Source of the DNA: Ureibacillus composti
Lineage (GTDB): Bacteria; Bacillota; Bacilli; Bacillales_A; Planococcaceae
DNA length: 64,000 nt
Assembly (NCBI GenBank): GCA_030348875.1
Contig: JAUCEP010000002.1
Span: forward strand, 2,931,001-2,995,000
Direction of reading: 5' to 3'
Part shown: in pieces, positions 43,165 through 51,160 of the stretch
Numbering within the stretch: the stretch's first letter is position 1
How the letters are laid out: each line of letters starts with the position of its first letter
Position numbers and translations under genes: made by a program
Notes under the pieces: model-generated
The model's input: the letters and a program-made list of their open reading frames with translations, nothing else
The model's database searches: none
Told to the model about the DNA's origin: nothing

Positions 43165-43823
43165 TAACTAGCCACCCCCTTCTTAGAGTTTGCTTCCCCT
43201 TTTCTTGTCAACCAAATTAATGGTAATGCGAGTACAAAGTATACTAATAGTACAAACACATAAATTAATGGGGCTTGAGATAGGTTCGTACTCCGCATAA
43301 TATCCCCGTAGTATAAAATATCTCTCATACCAATCAATGAAACTAGTGAAGTTGCTTTTAACATTTGAATAGAATAGTTTCCGAACTCAGGTAACATCAT
43401 TCGAACAGCCTGAGGTAAAATGATTAGCCTCATTCTTTGAAAACTAGACATATTTAACGCGATACTAGCTTCAGTTTGACCTTTATCGACTGCTAGGATA
43501 GATCCACGTACTACTTCTGATAGATATGCTCCGTAGTTTAAACCAATCGCTATTACGCCAGTCCACCAGTTTGAGCCCAGTTGTATTCCGAAAAGCATAG
43601 GGATGGCATAATATAACCAGAAAAGTTGAACGATTAAAGACGTACCACGGAATATTTCAACATATACTGCAGTTATTTTTTGTAAAATTACATTTTGAGA
43701 AACTCTTGATAATCCTGCAATAAATGCCATTACGTATGCAATAATTGCGGACGCTAATAAAACAGAAATTGTAATCCCAAGACCGCGTAAAAGTTGAGGT
43801 AAAATTTCCGTAACTGCGCTAAT
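43164..43823 (-). CDS. ehuC: ectoine/hydroxyectoine ABC transporter permease with odd start
   Basis: The permease signature is complete from FRGTSLIVQLFWLYYAIP onward (GSILAVDKGQTEASIAL, LPQAVRMMLPEFGNY). The first ATG in frame is at 43730, but that would remove the first membrane helix. In frame upstream, the sequence reads SAVTEILPQLLRGLGITISVLL, exactly the expected N-terminus, back to an ATT codon at 43823 after a TGA at 43832-43830. The two ATG codons behind AAAGGA (43833 and 43830) are out of frame and hit a stop after three codons. So either a one-base frameshift exists near 43822-43827 or a rare ATT start is used. I annotate from 43823. Confidence 0.78.
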   Translation of the reverse strand: MSAVTEILPQLLRGLGITISVLLASAIIAYVMAFIAGLSRVSQNVILQKITAVYVEIFRGTSLIVQLFWLYYAIPMLFGIQLGSNWWTGVIAIGLNYGAYLSEVVRGSILAVDKGQTEASIALNMSSFQRMRLIILPQAVRMMLPEFGNYSIQMLKATSLVSLIGMRDILYYGDIMRSTNLSQAPLIYVFVLLVYFVLALPLIWLTRKGEANSKKGVAS

Positions 43824-43921
43824 ATGACATCATTCCTTTCGTCAAAGTTATATGAACAAATATTTTGCTTCCTAAACACTCTTCTTAACTGATTAAACTA
43901 TTCTCAAATATCATCACTTAT

Positions 43922-43965
43922 AAAAAAATAGGAGCTGATGCATCTGTTGATAGCTAGCCCCTATT
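43922..43965 (-). terminator. attenuating hairpin between ehuB and ehuC
   Basis: On the minus strand AATAGGGGCTAGCT pairs with AGCTCCTATT, followed by TTTTTTT. It lies just after the ehuB stop, so it would keep the binding protein mRNA in excess over the permease mRNA. Confidence 0.65.
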
Positions 43966-43981
43966 CTCATGCAGTGGTAGA

Positions 43982-44875
43982 TTAGTTTTGTCCCCCACAA
44001 ATTTGTTCTGTTGTAATTTTGCCTACCTCTACCATATTACTAATCTCACTAAATCCGTTTTTTTCTAGTAGTTGAGCAATTGTTCCATTCTCTTTTAATT
44101 CTTGTAACTTTTCATTGTACGCATTACGTAATTCTTCATCTTTTAAATTAAATGCTGCTGCACCGTAACTTGGAACCCCTTCTACATCTGGTTGTTCAAA
44201 AGTTTCAACAAACTCCAAAGCATCTGTAGCTGCAGACTCTAAGGCCATCTTTACTGTCATTTCAGTACCAGTTGTAGCATCTGCACGTCCAGCTTGAATT
44301 GCAGAGAAAGTTGCTGGAATATCTGGAGCTGTCATAATTTGATCTGGACTTACCCCTTCTTCTTGTAAAAAGCCAATCTCAGTTGTACCTTCCATTACGA
44401 TTACTTTTAAATCTGGGTTTGAAGCAATATCTTTATAACTTTGAATATTGTTAGGATTATTAGCAGCTGTTATTAATCCTTCTCCATATTGCATTTCAGG
44501 CTCACTAAATAATACACGTTCACAACGATCTGGCTTAATTGCCATCCCTGCTGTAATTACATCAAACTGACCTGCTTGTACACCTGGAATAAGTTGACTG
44601 AAGTCAGCTAATTGTGCCTCAACATTCTCAATTCCTAATTCTTTAAACACAGCTTTTGCGATGTCTACATTCGCACCTTTTAGTTCACCGTTTTCTTCAT
44701 AGGCATAAGGTTTTTCATTGGCGAATCCAATTTTCACAGTACCCGATTGTTGTAACTGTTCCAATTTACTTTTCGCAGGATCAGCAGATGTTTCAGTAGT
44801 TCCTTCAGATCCACCACAAGCTGCTAGAACAAGTAACATCAAACCTATCAATATAGTAAACAAGCCTTTTTTCAT
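43982..44875 (-). CDS. ehuB: ectoine/hydroxyectoine-binding lipoprotein
   Basis: A 297-residue extracellular solute-binding protein (SBP family 3). The lipoprotein signal MKKGLFTILIGLMLLVLAAC places the lipid Cys at 20. VKIGFANEKPYAYEENGELK, DFSQLIPGVQAGQFDVITAGM and KPDRCERVLFSEPEMQYGE follow the EhuB pattern (RCE..LFS) closely. The residue set that stacks on the ectoine ring cannot be verified by eye. It heads the ehuBCDA unit and lies next to eut catabolic genes, which supports the ligand. Confidence 0.83.
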   Translation of the reverse strand: MKKGLFTILIGLMLLVLAACGGSEGTTETSADPAKSKLEQLQQSGTVKIGFANEKPYAYEENGELKGANVDIAKAVFKELGIENVEAQLADFSQLIPGVQAGQFDVITAGMAIKPDRCERVLFSEPEMQYGEGLITAANNPNNIQSYKDIASNPDLKVIVMEGTTEIGFLQEEGVSPDQIMTAPDIPATFSAIQAGRADATTGTEMTVKMALESAATDALEFVETFEQPDVEGVPSYGAAAFNLKDEELRNAYNEKLQELKENGTIAQLLEKNGFSEISNMVEVGKITTEQICGGQN

Positions 44876-45131
44876 TAAATAACCCCCTATTATATGTTTT
44901 CAATTTCAATATTTGATAGCTAAAAATTCTGTTTTACAATTATCAAAAACTATAAAAAATATACCTATCACATTTTTCTGAATTCACAGAAAATTTTAGT
45001 TAAACTAGAAACATATAACTATAGGTTCATCAACTCTTATATGGAAAAAGTTTTTTCTCTCTCTACAAATTCCAGATTGTTTAACCTACACCACAGTAAC
45101 CGAACTAAAATAACTTATTATGTTCTCATCA

Positions 45132-46202
45132 CTAATAGGATTGGGATACTTCAACTGAAGCTAGTGATTTTCGAAGATCGATATTAATTAAATCAATTAA
45201 AATAGAGAAACCAGTTTCTACTTTTCCAGCACCTGCGCCGATTAGCGTAATGGGACCAGCTAAATCGCATAAATACGTAATCGCATTTGTCGCTCCAGTA
45301 ATATTAGCTAATGGATGATACAAGGAAACCATCTCTGGTTTTACAGAAGCAATCACGCGATCTCCCTCTTTTTTAAGTTTCGCAATCAGCTTCCACTTTT
45401 TCTCCTCAGCTTTTGCCATTTCAATATCCTCACTTGTTAAATGAGAAATACCTACTCGTTCTACGTCTGTAATTGTCAGCGGATGTTTAAGTATGACATT
45501 TGATAAGATGACAATTTTGTATAGTGCATCAAATCCTTCAACGTCACTTGTTGGATTTGCTTCTGCATATCCTAATTTTTGCGCTTCTTTTAAAGCTTCT
45601 TCGTAGGATAATCCTTCTTCCATTCGAGTGAGCATATAATTCGTTGTTCCATTTAAAATACCTTGAATTTCCGTTATATTGTTACCTGCTAGAGATGTTT
45701 CAGGCATTCTTAAAGCAGGTGTTCCACTCATTACAGAACCTTCATAACCCCATTGGACATGTTGTTTTTCAGCTAAAGCCTTTAATTCACCATAAGCCAA
45801 TGCGACAGGACCTTTATTACTCATGATGACATTTTTCCCATGTTCAAAAGCACATTTACAATGATCAATTGCAGGTTGACCGGTTTTTATGTCTGTAAAA
45901 GTAACCTCTACAATCGTATCTGCATTCGATTGTTTTATAGTTTCAAAACTGTTTAGCCCACGGACTAAACCGATTTGTTGTGGATAATTGTCAAAATTCC
46001 CATTTTCTTTAACGCATCTTAATAATTCTTCAATTGAAAGTCCCTCTGGATGATAGACAGATCCCTTCATCATATCGCTTACTGCTACAATAGAAATATC
46101 TAATCCATACTGTTCCTTAAGAAAGTCATATTTCTGTTGTACAATTTCTGCAAATCCTTGACCAACAACACCAAAACCCAATAGTGCTATGCGATGTACC
46201 AT
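45132..46202 (-). CDS. homoserine dehydrogenase-like oxidoreductase
   Basis: A 356-residue protein with Rossmann motif LLGFGVVGQGFAEIV (about 7-21), VMSNKGPVALAYGELK, the core YEGSVMSGTPALRMPETSLAGNNITEIQGILNGTTNYMLT and EANPTSDVEGFDALYKIVIL. It lacks the C-terminal ACT domain of biosynthetic feedback-controlled enzymes. Homoserine dehydrogenases interconvert aspartate semialdehyde and homoserine. Set in an ectoine cluster, whose usual route passes through aspartate semialdehyde, it could handle that intermediate. This replaces the DoeC/DoeD genes expected there and is inference from context. Confidence 0.82.
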   Translation of the reverse strand: MVHRIALLGFGVVGQGFAEIVQQKYDFLKEQYGLDISIVAVSDMMKGSVYHPEGLSIEELLRCVKENGNFDNYPQQIGLVRGLNSFETIKQSNADTIVEVTFTDIKTGQPAIDHCKCAFEHGKNVIMSNKGPVALAYGELKALAEKQHVQWGYEGSVMSGTPALRMPETSLAGNNITEIQGILNGTTNYMLTRMEEGLSYEEALKEAQKLGYAEANPTSDVEGFDALYKIVILSNVILKHPLTITDVERVGISHLTSEDIEMAKAEEKKWKLIAKLKKEGDRVIASVKPEMVSLYHPLANITGATNAITYLCDLAGPITLIGAGAGKVETGFSILIDLINIDLRKSLASVEVSQSY

Positions 46203-46490
46203 ACTTCTATTTCCACTTCCTTAAATGAGGATATTTTATTGTTACTTTTTGCGGTAATACCACTTCTTAATGCAAAAATTTGTAAAATCGTAAAATATTG
46301 TGAGGAGATCACTAGAATATTAGTTGTATTCCAAAATTTGCTTAATATTGTTGCTACTGCAGTTAAATTGAAATATAAGCGTCATGCATACATGACGCCA
46401 ATATTTTCAGAGGAAAATGAATAAGATGTATCTTCTATGATAGGTAGAGCATCCATATCTGCTAAAAAGGGAGTGTTGCCCTTTCCCGTG
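46203..46490. other. 288-base spacer between the two amino-acid enzymes
   Basis: No supportable gene; a short plus-strand frame is random in appearance. No S-box or other methionine/homoserine riboswitch was recognised. The homoserine dehydrogenase-like gene may thus have its own promoter here. Confidence 0.4.
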
Positions 46491-47699
46491 TTATTTTCCG
46501 ACTAGCACAGTTTGCTCTTTTAAAATTGCAAATGCTTGTTCAAGATCTTGAATTAAGTCTGCTGTATCTTCAATACCTGCCGAAATACGAACTAACCCTT
46601 CTGGTATACCCACTGCTGCTCGTTCTTCTGGTGTACATTCAACATGGCTTGTTGTTCTTGCAGGACCATAAGTCGTTTCTACTGCACCTAAATTGGCAGC
46701 ACGATTTGCATATTGAAGATTTGGTAATAAAATTCTTACAGCATCCATACCGCCTTTAACTGCAAAGCTTAGCATACCACCAAAGCCTTTCATTTGTTTC
46801 TTAGCGATATCATGATTGTTATGTGTCTCTAATCCTGGATAATAAACTGCTTCCACTAACTCTTCTTGTTCTAAGAATTGTGCAATAGCCAATGCATTTT
46901 TTTGTTGTTGCTCAACACGTAATTTTAATGTTTTCATCCCTCGTAATAGTTGATATGCAGCCCACGGGTCCAACGTTGCACCATTAATTTCACGGTAATG
47001 GTAAATTGGTTCAATCAACTCTTTTGCTCCACAAACGACACCACCAAGAGCATCTGCATGACCACCTAAAAATTTTGTAGCACTATGTAATACAAGATCG
47101 GCTCCAAGTTCAAGTGGATTTTGATTGATTGGTGTAGCAAATGTATTATCAACTACGACGATTGCTCCTGCTTCTTTACCTTTTCTCGCCATTCTTTCAA
47201 TATCAGTAATTTTAACTGTAGGGTTTGTTGGTGTTTCCAAATATAGAATTTTGCAACCTTTTTCAAGTTCTTTTTCAATCGCCTCGTGATTTCCTGTTTC
47301 ACATAAAGCTACTTCAATGTTTAGTTGTGGTAAAAATTCAGTGAAAATCTTGTTTGTACCACCGTAAGTATCTTTGATTGAAACGATTCGGTCACCAGGT
47401 CTTAGGAATGTATAAAGTGTGTTACTAATTGCCGCCATACCTGTTGAGAAACTTGTTGCAGCCTCTGCACCTTCTAATATTTTCACTTTATCTTCAAACG
47501 CTTGAACTGTTGGATTTGTATTTCTTCCGTAAATATGACCCTTCTTTTTACCTGTAGCTACTTCATACCATTCATCCATATCGTCATAGTTATAAGCAAC
47601 ACTTACAACAACCGGTACTTGTGTTGCACCGTGTACTAATACTTCCTTTTCCCCAGCCCAAACTGCTTTTGTCCCAATATTTACATTTTCTTTCGTCAT
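46491..47699 (-). CDS. cystathionine gamma-synthase/lyase-family PLP enzyme
   Basis: About 402 residues of the Cys/Met-metabolism PLP family. IYGRNTNPTVQAFEDKV, ATSFSTGMAAISNTL, VVVDNTFATPINQNPLELGADLVLHSATKFLGGHADALGG (PLP lysine in HSATK, about residue 205) and a C-terminal VRISAGIEDTADLIQDLEQAF are all present. The start is ATG 47699 (MTKENVNIGTK) behind GGAGGGG; the frame extends upstream without reason. Such enzymes do gamma-replacement or gamma-elimination on homoserine derivatives. Placed 13 bases from eutC, it probably takes part in ectoine or hydroxyectoine breakdown, with unknown substrate. Confidence 0.83.
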   Translation of the reverse strand: MTKENVNIGTKAVWAGEKEVLVHGATQVPVVVSVAYNYDDMDEWYEVATGKKKGHIYGRNTNPTVQAFEDKVKILEGAEAATSFSTGMAAISNTLYTFLRPGDRIVSIKDTYGGTNKIFTEFLPQLNIEVALCETGNHEAIEKELEKGCKILYLETPTNPTVKITDIERMARKGKEAGAIVVVDNTFATPINQNPLELGADLVLHSATKFLGGHADALGGVVCGAKELIEPIYHYREINGATLDPWAAYQLLRGMKTLKLRVEQQQKNALAIAQFLEQEELVEAVYYPGLETHNNHDIAKKQMKGFGGMLSFAVKGGMDAVRILLPNLQYANRAANLGAVETTYGPARTTSHVECTPEERAAVGIPEGLVRISAGIEDTADLIQDLEQAFAILKEQTVLVGK

Positions 47700-47712
47700 C
47701 TTTACCCCTCCA

Positions 47713-48690
47713 TTAAACTTGTAATTTTTTATATTCAACTAATTGACTATTTGCGAATCTCGCAATCACTGTATCTTGTACACCAGTTCCAGTTAAATCG
47801 CATACTGTAATTTGTTGATCATTTTGACGACCTTTTTTCAGTCCCGCTGTAAGCTCACCAATTTCTAAAATTGTTGAATCTTCAACACTTAAAATATTTT
47901 GTTCAAATGCATGATGAAGTTCGCCTAAACGGAAGCATTGCGCCTTCACATCACAAACAACAATATCTGCTTGCTTAAAAATAGATGAATCTAATTCTTG
48001 TTTATGTTCTGCATCCGAACCCATTGCTGTAATATGAATTCCTGGATGTAACCACTCAGCCTTAATAAGTGGTTCTGTAGATGGTGTTGTCGTGATTACA
48101 ACCTCACTTTGCTTCACTACCTCTTCTACACTTTTGGCTACGATTACTTTTTTTCCCAACTTCAATTCCATATCTTTTGCATAACTTTGTACAGATTCTT
48201 CATTTCGGCCATAAACATAAATAGTTCTAAAATCTCGCACATAGGAAAGTGCTTCAATTTGATAACGCGCTTGTACCCCAGTACCAATAACACCAACACA
48301 TTTCACTTGGCTTTTTGCTAAATATTTAGCTGCGACCGCACCAGCTGCTGCAGTTCGCACATCAGTTAGATAACCGTTATCGAGTAAAATTGATTCAGTT
48401 AATCCAGTCCTTGTCTGAAACAAAATCATCATTCCACTCAAACTAGGTAAACCAAGTGAAGGATTATTAAAAAATCCTGAAGAAATTTTAATGGCAAATG
48501 AATCGAGCCCTTTTATATAGGCAGTTTTAACATCCACTTCACCGTGATGTTCTGGTAAATCGACTCTCATGATTGGCGGTAAAGTAACATTTCCTTTTGC
48601 AAGTGCTGAAAATCCATCTTCAACAATCTCAATCGCTTTTGAATTTACTTTGACAAAGTTTCGAATTTCTTCTTCATGAAATATGTTCAT
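47713..48690 (-). CDS. eutC: ectoine utilization protein, ornithine cyclodeaminase family
   Basis: A 325-residue NAD-dependent member of the ornithine cyclodeaminase/mu-crystallin family. EVDVKTAYIKGLDSFAIKISSGFFNNP, GLTESILLDNGYLTDVRTAAAGAVAAKYL and VGVIGTGVQARYQIEAL follow the EutC form more closely than the general ornithine cyclodeaminase. In hydroxyectoine users EutB and EutC are thought to act together to turn hydroxyectoine into ectoine. The gene follows eutD by 13 bases. The reaction in this organism is untested. Confidence 0.85.
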   Translation of the reverse strand: MNIFHEEEIRNFVKVNSKAIEIVEDGFSALAKGNVTLPPIMRVDLPEHHGEVDVKTAYIKGLDSFAIKISSGFFNNPSLGLPSLSGMMILFQTRTGLTESILLDNGYLTDVRTAAAGAVAAKYLAKSQVKCVGVIGTGVQARYQIEALSYVRDFRTIYVYGRNEESVQSYAKDMELKLGKKVIVAKSVEEVVKQSEVVITTTPSTEPLIKAEWLHPGIHITAMGSDAEHKQELDSSIFKQADIVVCDVKAQCFRLGELHHAFEQNILSVEDSTILEIGELTAGLKKGRQNDQQITVCDLTGTGVQDTVIARFANSQLVEYKKLQV

Positions 48691-48703
48691 TGAAACCCAC
48701 CCT

Positions 48704-49891
48704 TTAATACACTTTCGTTGAGTTTTTCACAAATAACTGGCGAGGGAAGTTTGCGAATACTTCAATACCGTTTTCCGTTACACGGAAAGACTCACTTAGT
48801 TCAACCCCATAATTGTCAAGCCAAATTCCGGGAATACAATGGAATGTCATATTTGGTTGTAAAACCGTTTTATCCCCAGGTCTTAAACTCGCAGTGTGCT
48901 CGCCCCAATCTGGTGGGTAGTTTAAGCCCATTGAATAACCAATACGAGATTCTTTTTCAAATCCACTCTTCGCAATTGTTTTTCTCCATACGGCCTCAAC
49001 CTCTTCACAAGTTATACCAGGCTTGATTGCATCAAGTGTTGCATTTAATCCTTCTACAACTACATCCGCTAAGTATTTTACTTTCGGATCTGGTTCGCCA
49101 ATAAATAGAGTTCTTGATAACGGTGAATGATATCGGTTGTAACAACCTGCTAATTCTAAAATGACAGGAATACCAGATTGATATTTTTCATCAGTCCATG
49201 TCAAATGAGGAGTTGATGTTCTTTCACCCGAAGGTAATAGCGGCATAATAGCAGGGTAATCACCACCGAACTCTACTGTCCCACTAATTTGTGCATGCAT
49301 GATTTTAGCAACAACATCACATTCTCTTACGCCCTCTTCAATAGCATCAATCCCTGTTTTCATTGCACTTTCAACGATTCTGGCAGCTCTTCTTATATAT
49401 TCAATTTCTTGATCTGATTTAATAAGTCTTACATAGTTTACTAATGATGTGGCATCAACAAATGAGGCTTGAGGAAGTCCAATTTGTAATTGTGTGAAGC
49501 ATTTTGCGGTAAAATAATAAGTATCCATTTCGACACCGACAGTTCCATTCGATTGACCAATTTCTTTTAAAATATCGCAAACAAAGTCCATTGGATGTCT
49601 TTCTGTCGATTGAACATAATGATCTGGGTAACCAATAATATGGTTTTCTCCTAACCAAGTTGTAACTCTCGCACCGTTTGCATCTTGATTACGACCAATC
49701 CAAAATGGTTCTTCTTCATCTAATAAGACAATTAGTAATTGATGAACATAAAATGACCAACCATCATAACCTGCCAAATAATTCATATTAGCTGGATCGG
49801 TTACGAGTAGAACATTAATCCCCTTTTCTGCCATCTTCTTTTTTGTCTTTTTCAATCTTTCCTTATATTCAGAAACTTCAAAAACTGCCAT
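48704..49891 (-). CDS. eutD: ectoine hydrolase, M24 family
   Basis: EutD (DoeA) hydrolyses the ring of ectoine to N-acetyl-2,4-diaminobutyrate. The 395-residue pita-bread fold protein has GYSMGLNYPPDWGEHTASLR (about 316-335) and TVLQPNMTFHCIPGIWLDN followed by ELSESFRVTE, all typical of EutD. The usual metal ligands of M24 peptidases are mostly replaced (for instance, ELAGCYNRYHSPLSRT where peptidases have DxGxxxxGYxSDxTRT), as in other EutD proteins. It is the first gene of the minus-strand eut unit, divergent from eutB and the PucR regulator. Confidence 0.87.
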   Translation of the reverse strand: MAVFEVSEYKERLKKTKKKMAEKGINVLLVTDPANMNYLAGYDGWSFYVHQLLIVLLDEEEPFWIGRNQDANGARVTTWLGENHIIGYPDHYVQSTERHPMDFVCDILKEIGQSNGTVGVEMDTYYFTAKCFTQLQIGLPQASFVDATSLVNYVRLIKSDQEIEYIRRAARIVESAMKTGIDAIEEGVRECDVVAKIMHAQISGTVEFGGDYPAIMPLLPSGERTSTPHLTWTDEKYQSGIPVILELAGCYNRYHSPLSRTLFIGEPDPKVKYLADVVVEGLNATLDAIKPGITCEEVEAVWRKTIAKSGFEKESRIGYSMGLNYPPDWGEHTASLRPGDKTVLQPNMTFHCIPGIWLDNYGVELSESFRVTENGIEVFANFPRQLFVKNSTKVY

Positions 49892-50125
49892 TTCACAAGC
49901 CTCCTTTGTTATGACAAATCACTATAAAACTTAATGATTTATTAGATAGAATTATAGAGTTTCTTGAACACCAAAAACAATCTGTCAACTTGTATGAAAT
50001 TATTAGACAATTTTGATATATGTTTATTTTTAAAATTATTTTTATCTTTTATTTCATTTTTTGTAAAATTATAAATTATTATGTGTTAGAATATGTTACA
50101 TATTAATTCGAAGGGAGTTTCATAG
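49892..50125. promoter_or_regulatory. divergent control region between eutD and eutB
   Basis: For eutB, TG-T-TAGAAT (50084-50092) is an extended -10 with TTGTAA at 50060-50067 as a weak, distant -35. Similar segments TTATTAGACAATTTTG and TTATTAGATAGAATTAT recur in the eutD-proximal half and may be sites for the PucR-type regulator encoded downstream. TTGACA occurs on the minus strand but 26 bases from the nearest TATAAT, too far for a simple promoter, which fits need of an activator. Confidence 0.4.
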
Positions 50126-51127
50126 ATGACCATTTCGATACCTACTTCAAAAAATTCTAACATTACAGTTCAAAATGTTTGGGAAGCAAAACGTCTAATT
50201 TCCTCTGTAGTTAAAAAGACCCCTCTAATCTATTCAAAAGCAATTTCAAAGCAATTTGGTGCAGAAATATATTTAAAGTATGAACATCTTCATGAAAGTG
50301 GCGCTTTTAAATTTAGAGGTGCTGTCAACGCAATTTATCAATTAACCGACGAAGAAAAATCAATTGGTGTCACTACTTTTTCAACTGGAAATCATGGTTT
50401 TGCTGTAGCTTTAGCTGCAAAAAAATTAGGCATTAGATCCCGTATCTGTGTTTCGGAACATGTTCCAAAAGCCAAGATAGATGCTATAAAATCTTTAGAT
50501 GCTGAACTCGAAATATTTGGCAATGGGCAAGACGATGCTGAACAACGTTGTTATCAATTAGAAAAAGAACAAGGTCTTACTGTTATACCTCCATTTGACC
50601 ATCCACATGTCATTGCCGGCCAAGGAACGATTGCACTTGAGATTCTTGAGGATCTTCCTTCGATCAATTGTGTCATTGGTGGATTATCTGGAGGTGGACT
50701 ACTTTCAGGAATTGGGTTAGTGATGAAAAATACTAATCCAGAAATTAGTGTCATTGGAGTTTCAATGGAAAAAGGGGCAGCTATGAATGCAAGTTTAAAG
50801 GCAGGTAAACCAGTATCAGTAGTAGAAGAACCATCAATTGCTGATAGTCTTCTAGGAGGCATTGGGGAAAATAATCAATACACATTTAACATGGTGAAAC
50901 AATTTGTAGATCAATCGTATTTAATTCCAGAAGAAACAATAAAAAAAGGTATGGCTTATTTATATAAAGAACATCGAATTGTTGTTGAGGGTGCTGCTGC
51001 GATTGGGGTTGGTGCAATTCTCGACAATTTAATACCAGTTAAGAAAGATTCAAAAATTGTAATTATTGTTAGTGGGAATAACGTAGATATACCTGTACAT
51101 GAAAATTCAATTAAACAGTATTTATAG
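50126..51127 (+). CDS. eutB: hydroxyectoine utilization dehydratase, threonine dehydratase family
   Basis: A 333-residue fold-type II PLP enzyme. The lysine motif ESGAFKFRGAVNA (Lys about residue 59), FSTGNHGFAVALAAKKLGI, the phosphate-binding GGLSGGGLLSGIGL, SMEKGAAMNASLKAGKPVSVVEEPSIADSLLGGIG and a closing IIVSGNNVDIP match EutB more than IlvA, and the regulatory ACT domain is missing. It should dehydrate a beta-hydroxy amino-acid-like intermediate from hydroxyectoine. It is transcribed with the PucR gene, 33 bases downstream. Confidence 0.85.
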   Translation: MTISIPTSKNSNITVQNVWEAKRLISSVVKKTPLIYSKAISKQFGAEIYLKYEHLHESGAFKFRGAVNAIYQLTDEEKSIGVTTFSTGNHGFAVALAAKKLGIRSRICVSEHVPKAKIDAIKSLDAELEIFGNGQDDAEQRCYQLEKEQGLTVIPPFDHPHVIAGQGTIALEILEDLPSINCVIGGLSGGGLLSGIGLVMKNTNPEISVIGVSMEKGAAMNASLKAGKPVSVVEEPSIADSLLGGIGENNQYTFNMVKQFVDQSYLIPEETIKKGMAYLYKEHRIVVEGAAAIGVGAILDNLIPVKKDSKIVIIVSGNNVDIPVHENSIKQYL

Positions 51128-51160
51128 CCATTTATGTTCTTCAGATAGGAGGAGATTTCA

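Noticed and set aside
46203-46490. S-box or homoserine-related leader before the homoserine dehydrogenase-like gene
   Set aside because: No SAM-riboswitch core or T-box sequence is visible on the minus strand.
49921-50000. Sigma-54 (-24/-12) promoter for eutD
   Set aside because: No GG-N10-GC pair of the proper form was found, although a PucR-type activator is present.
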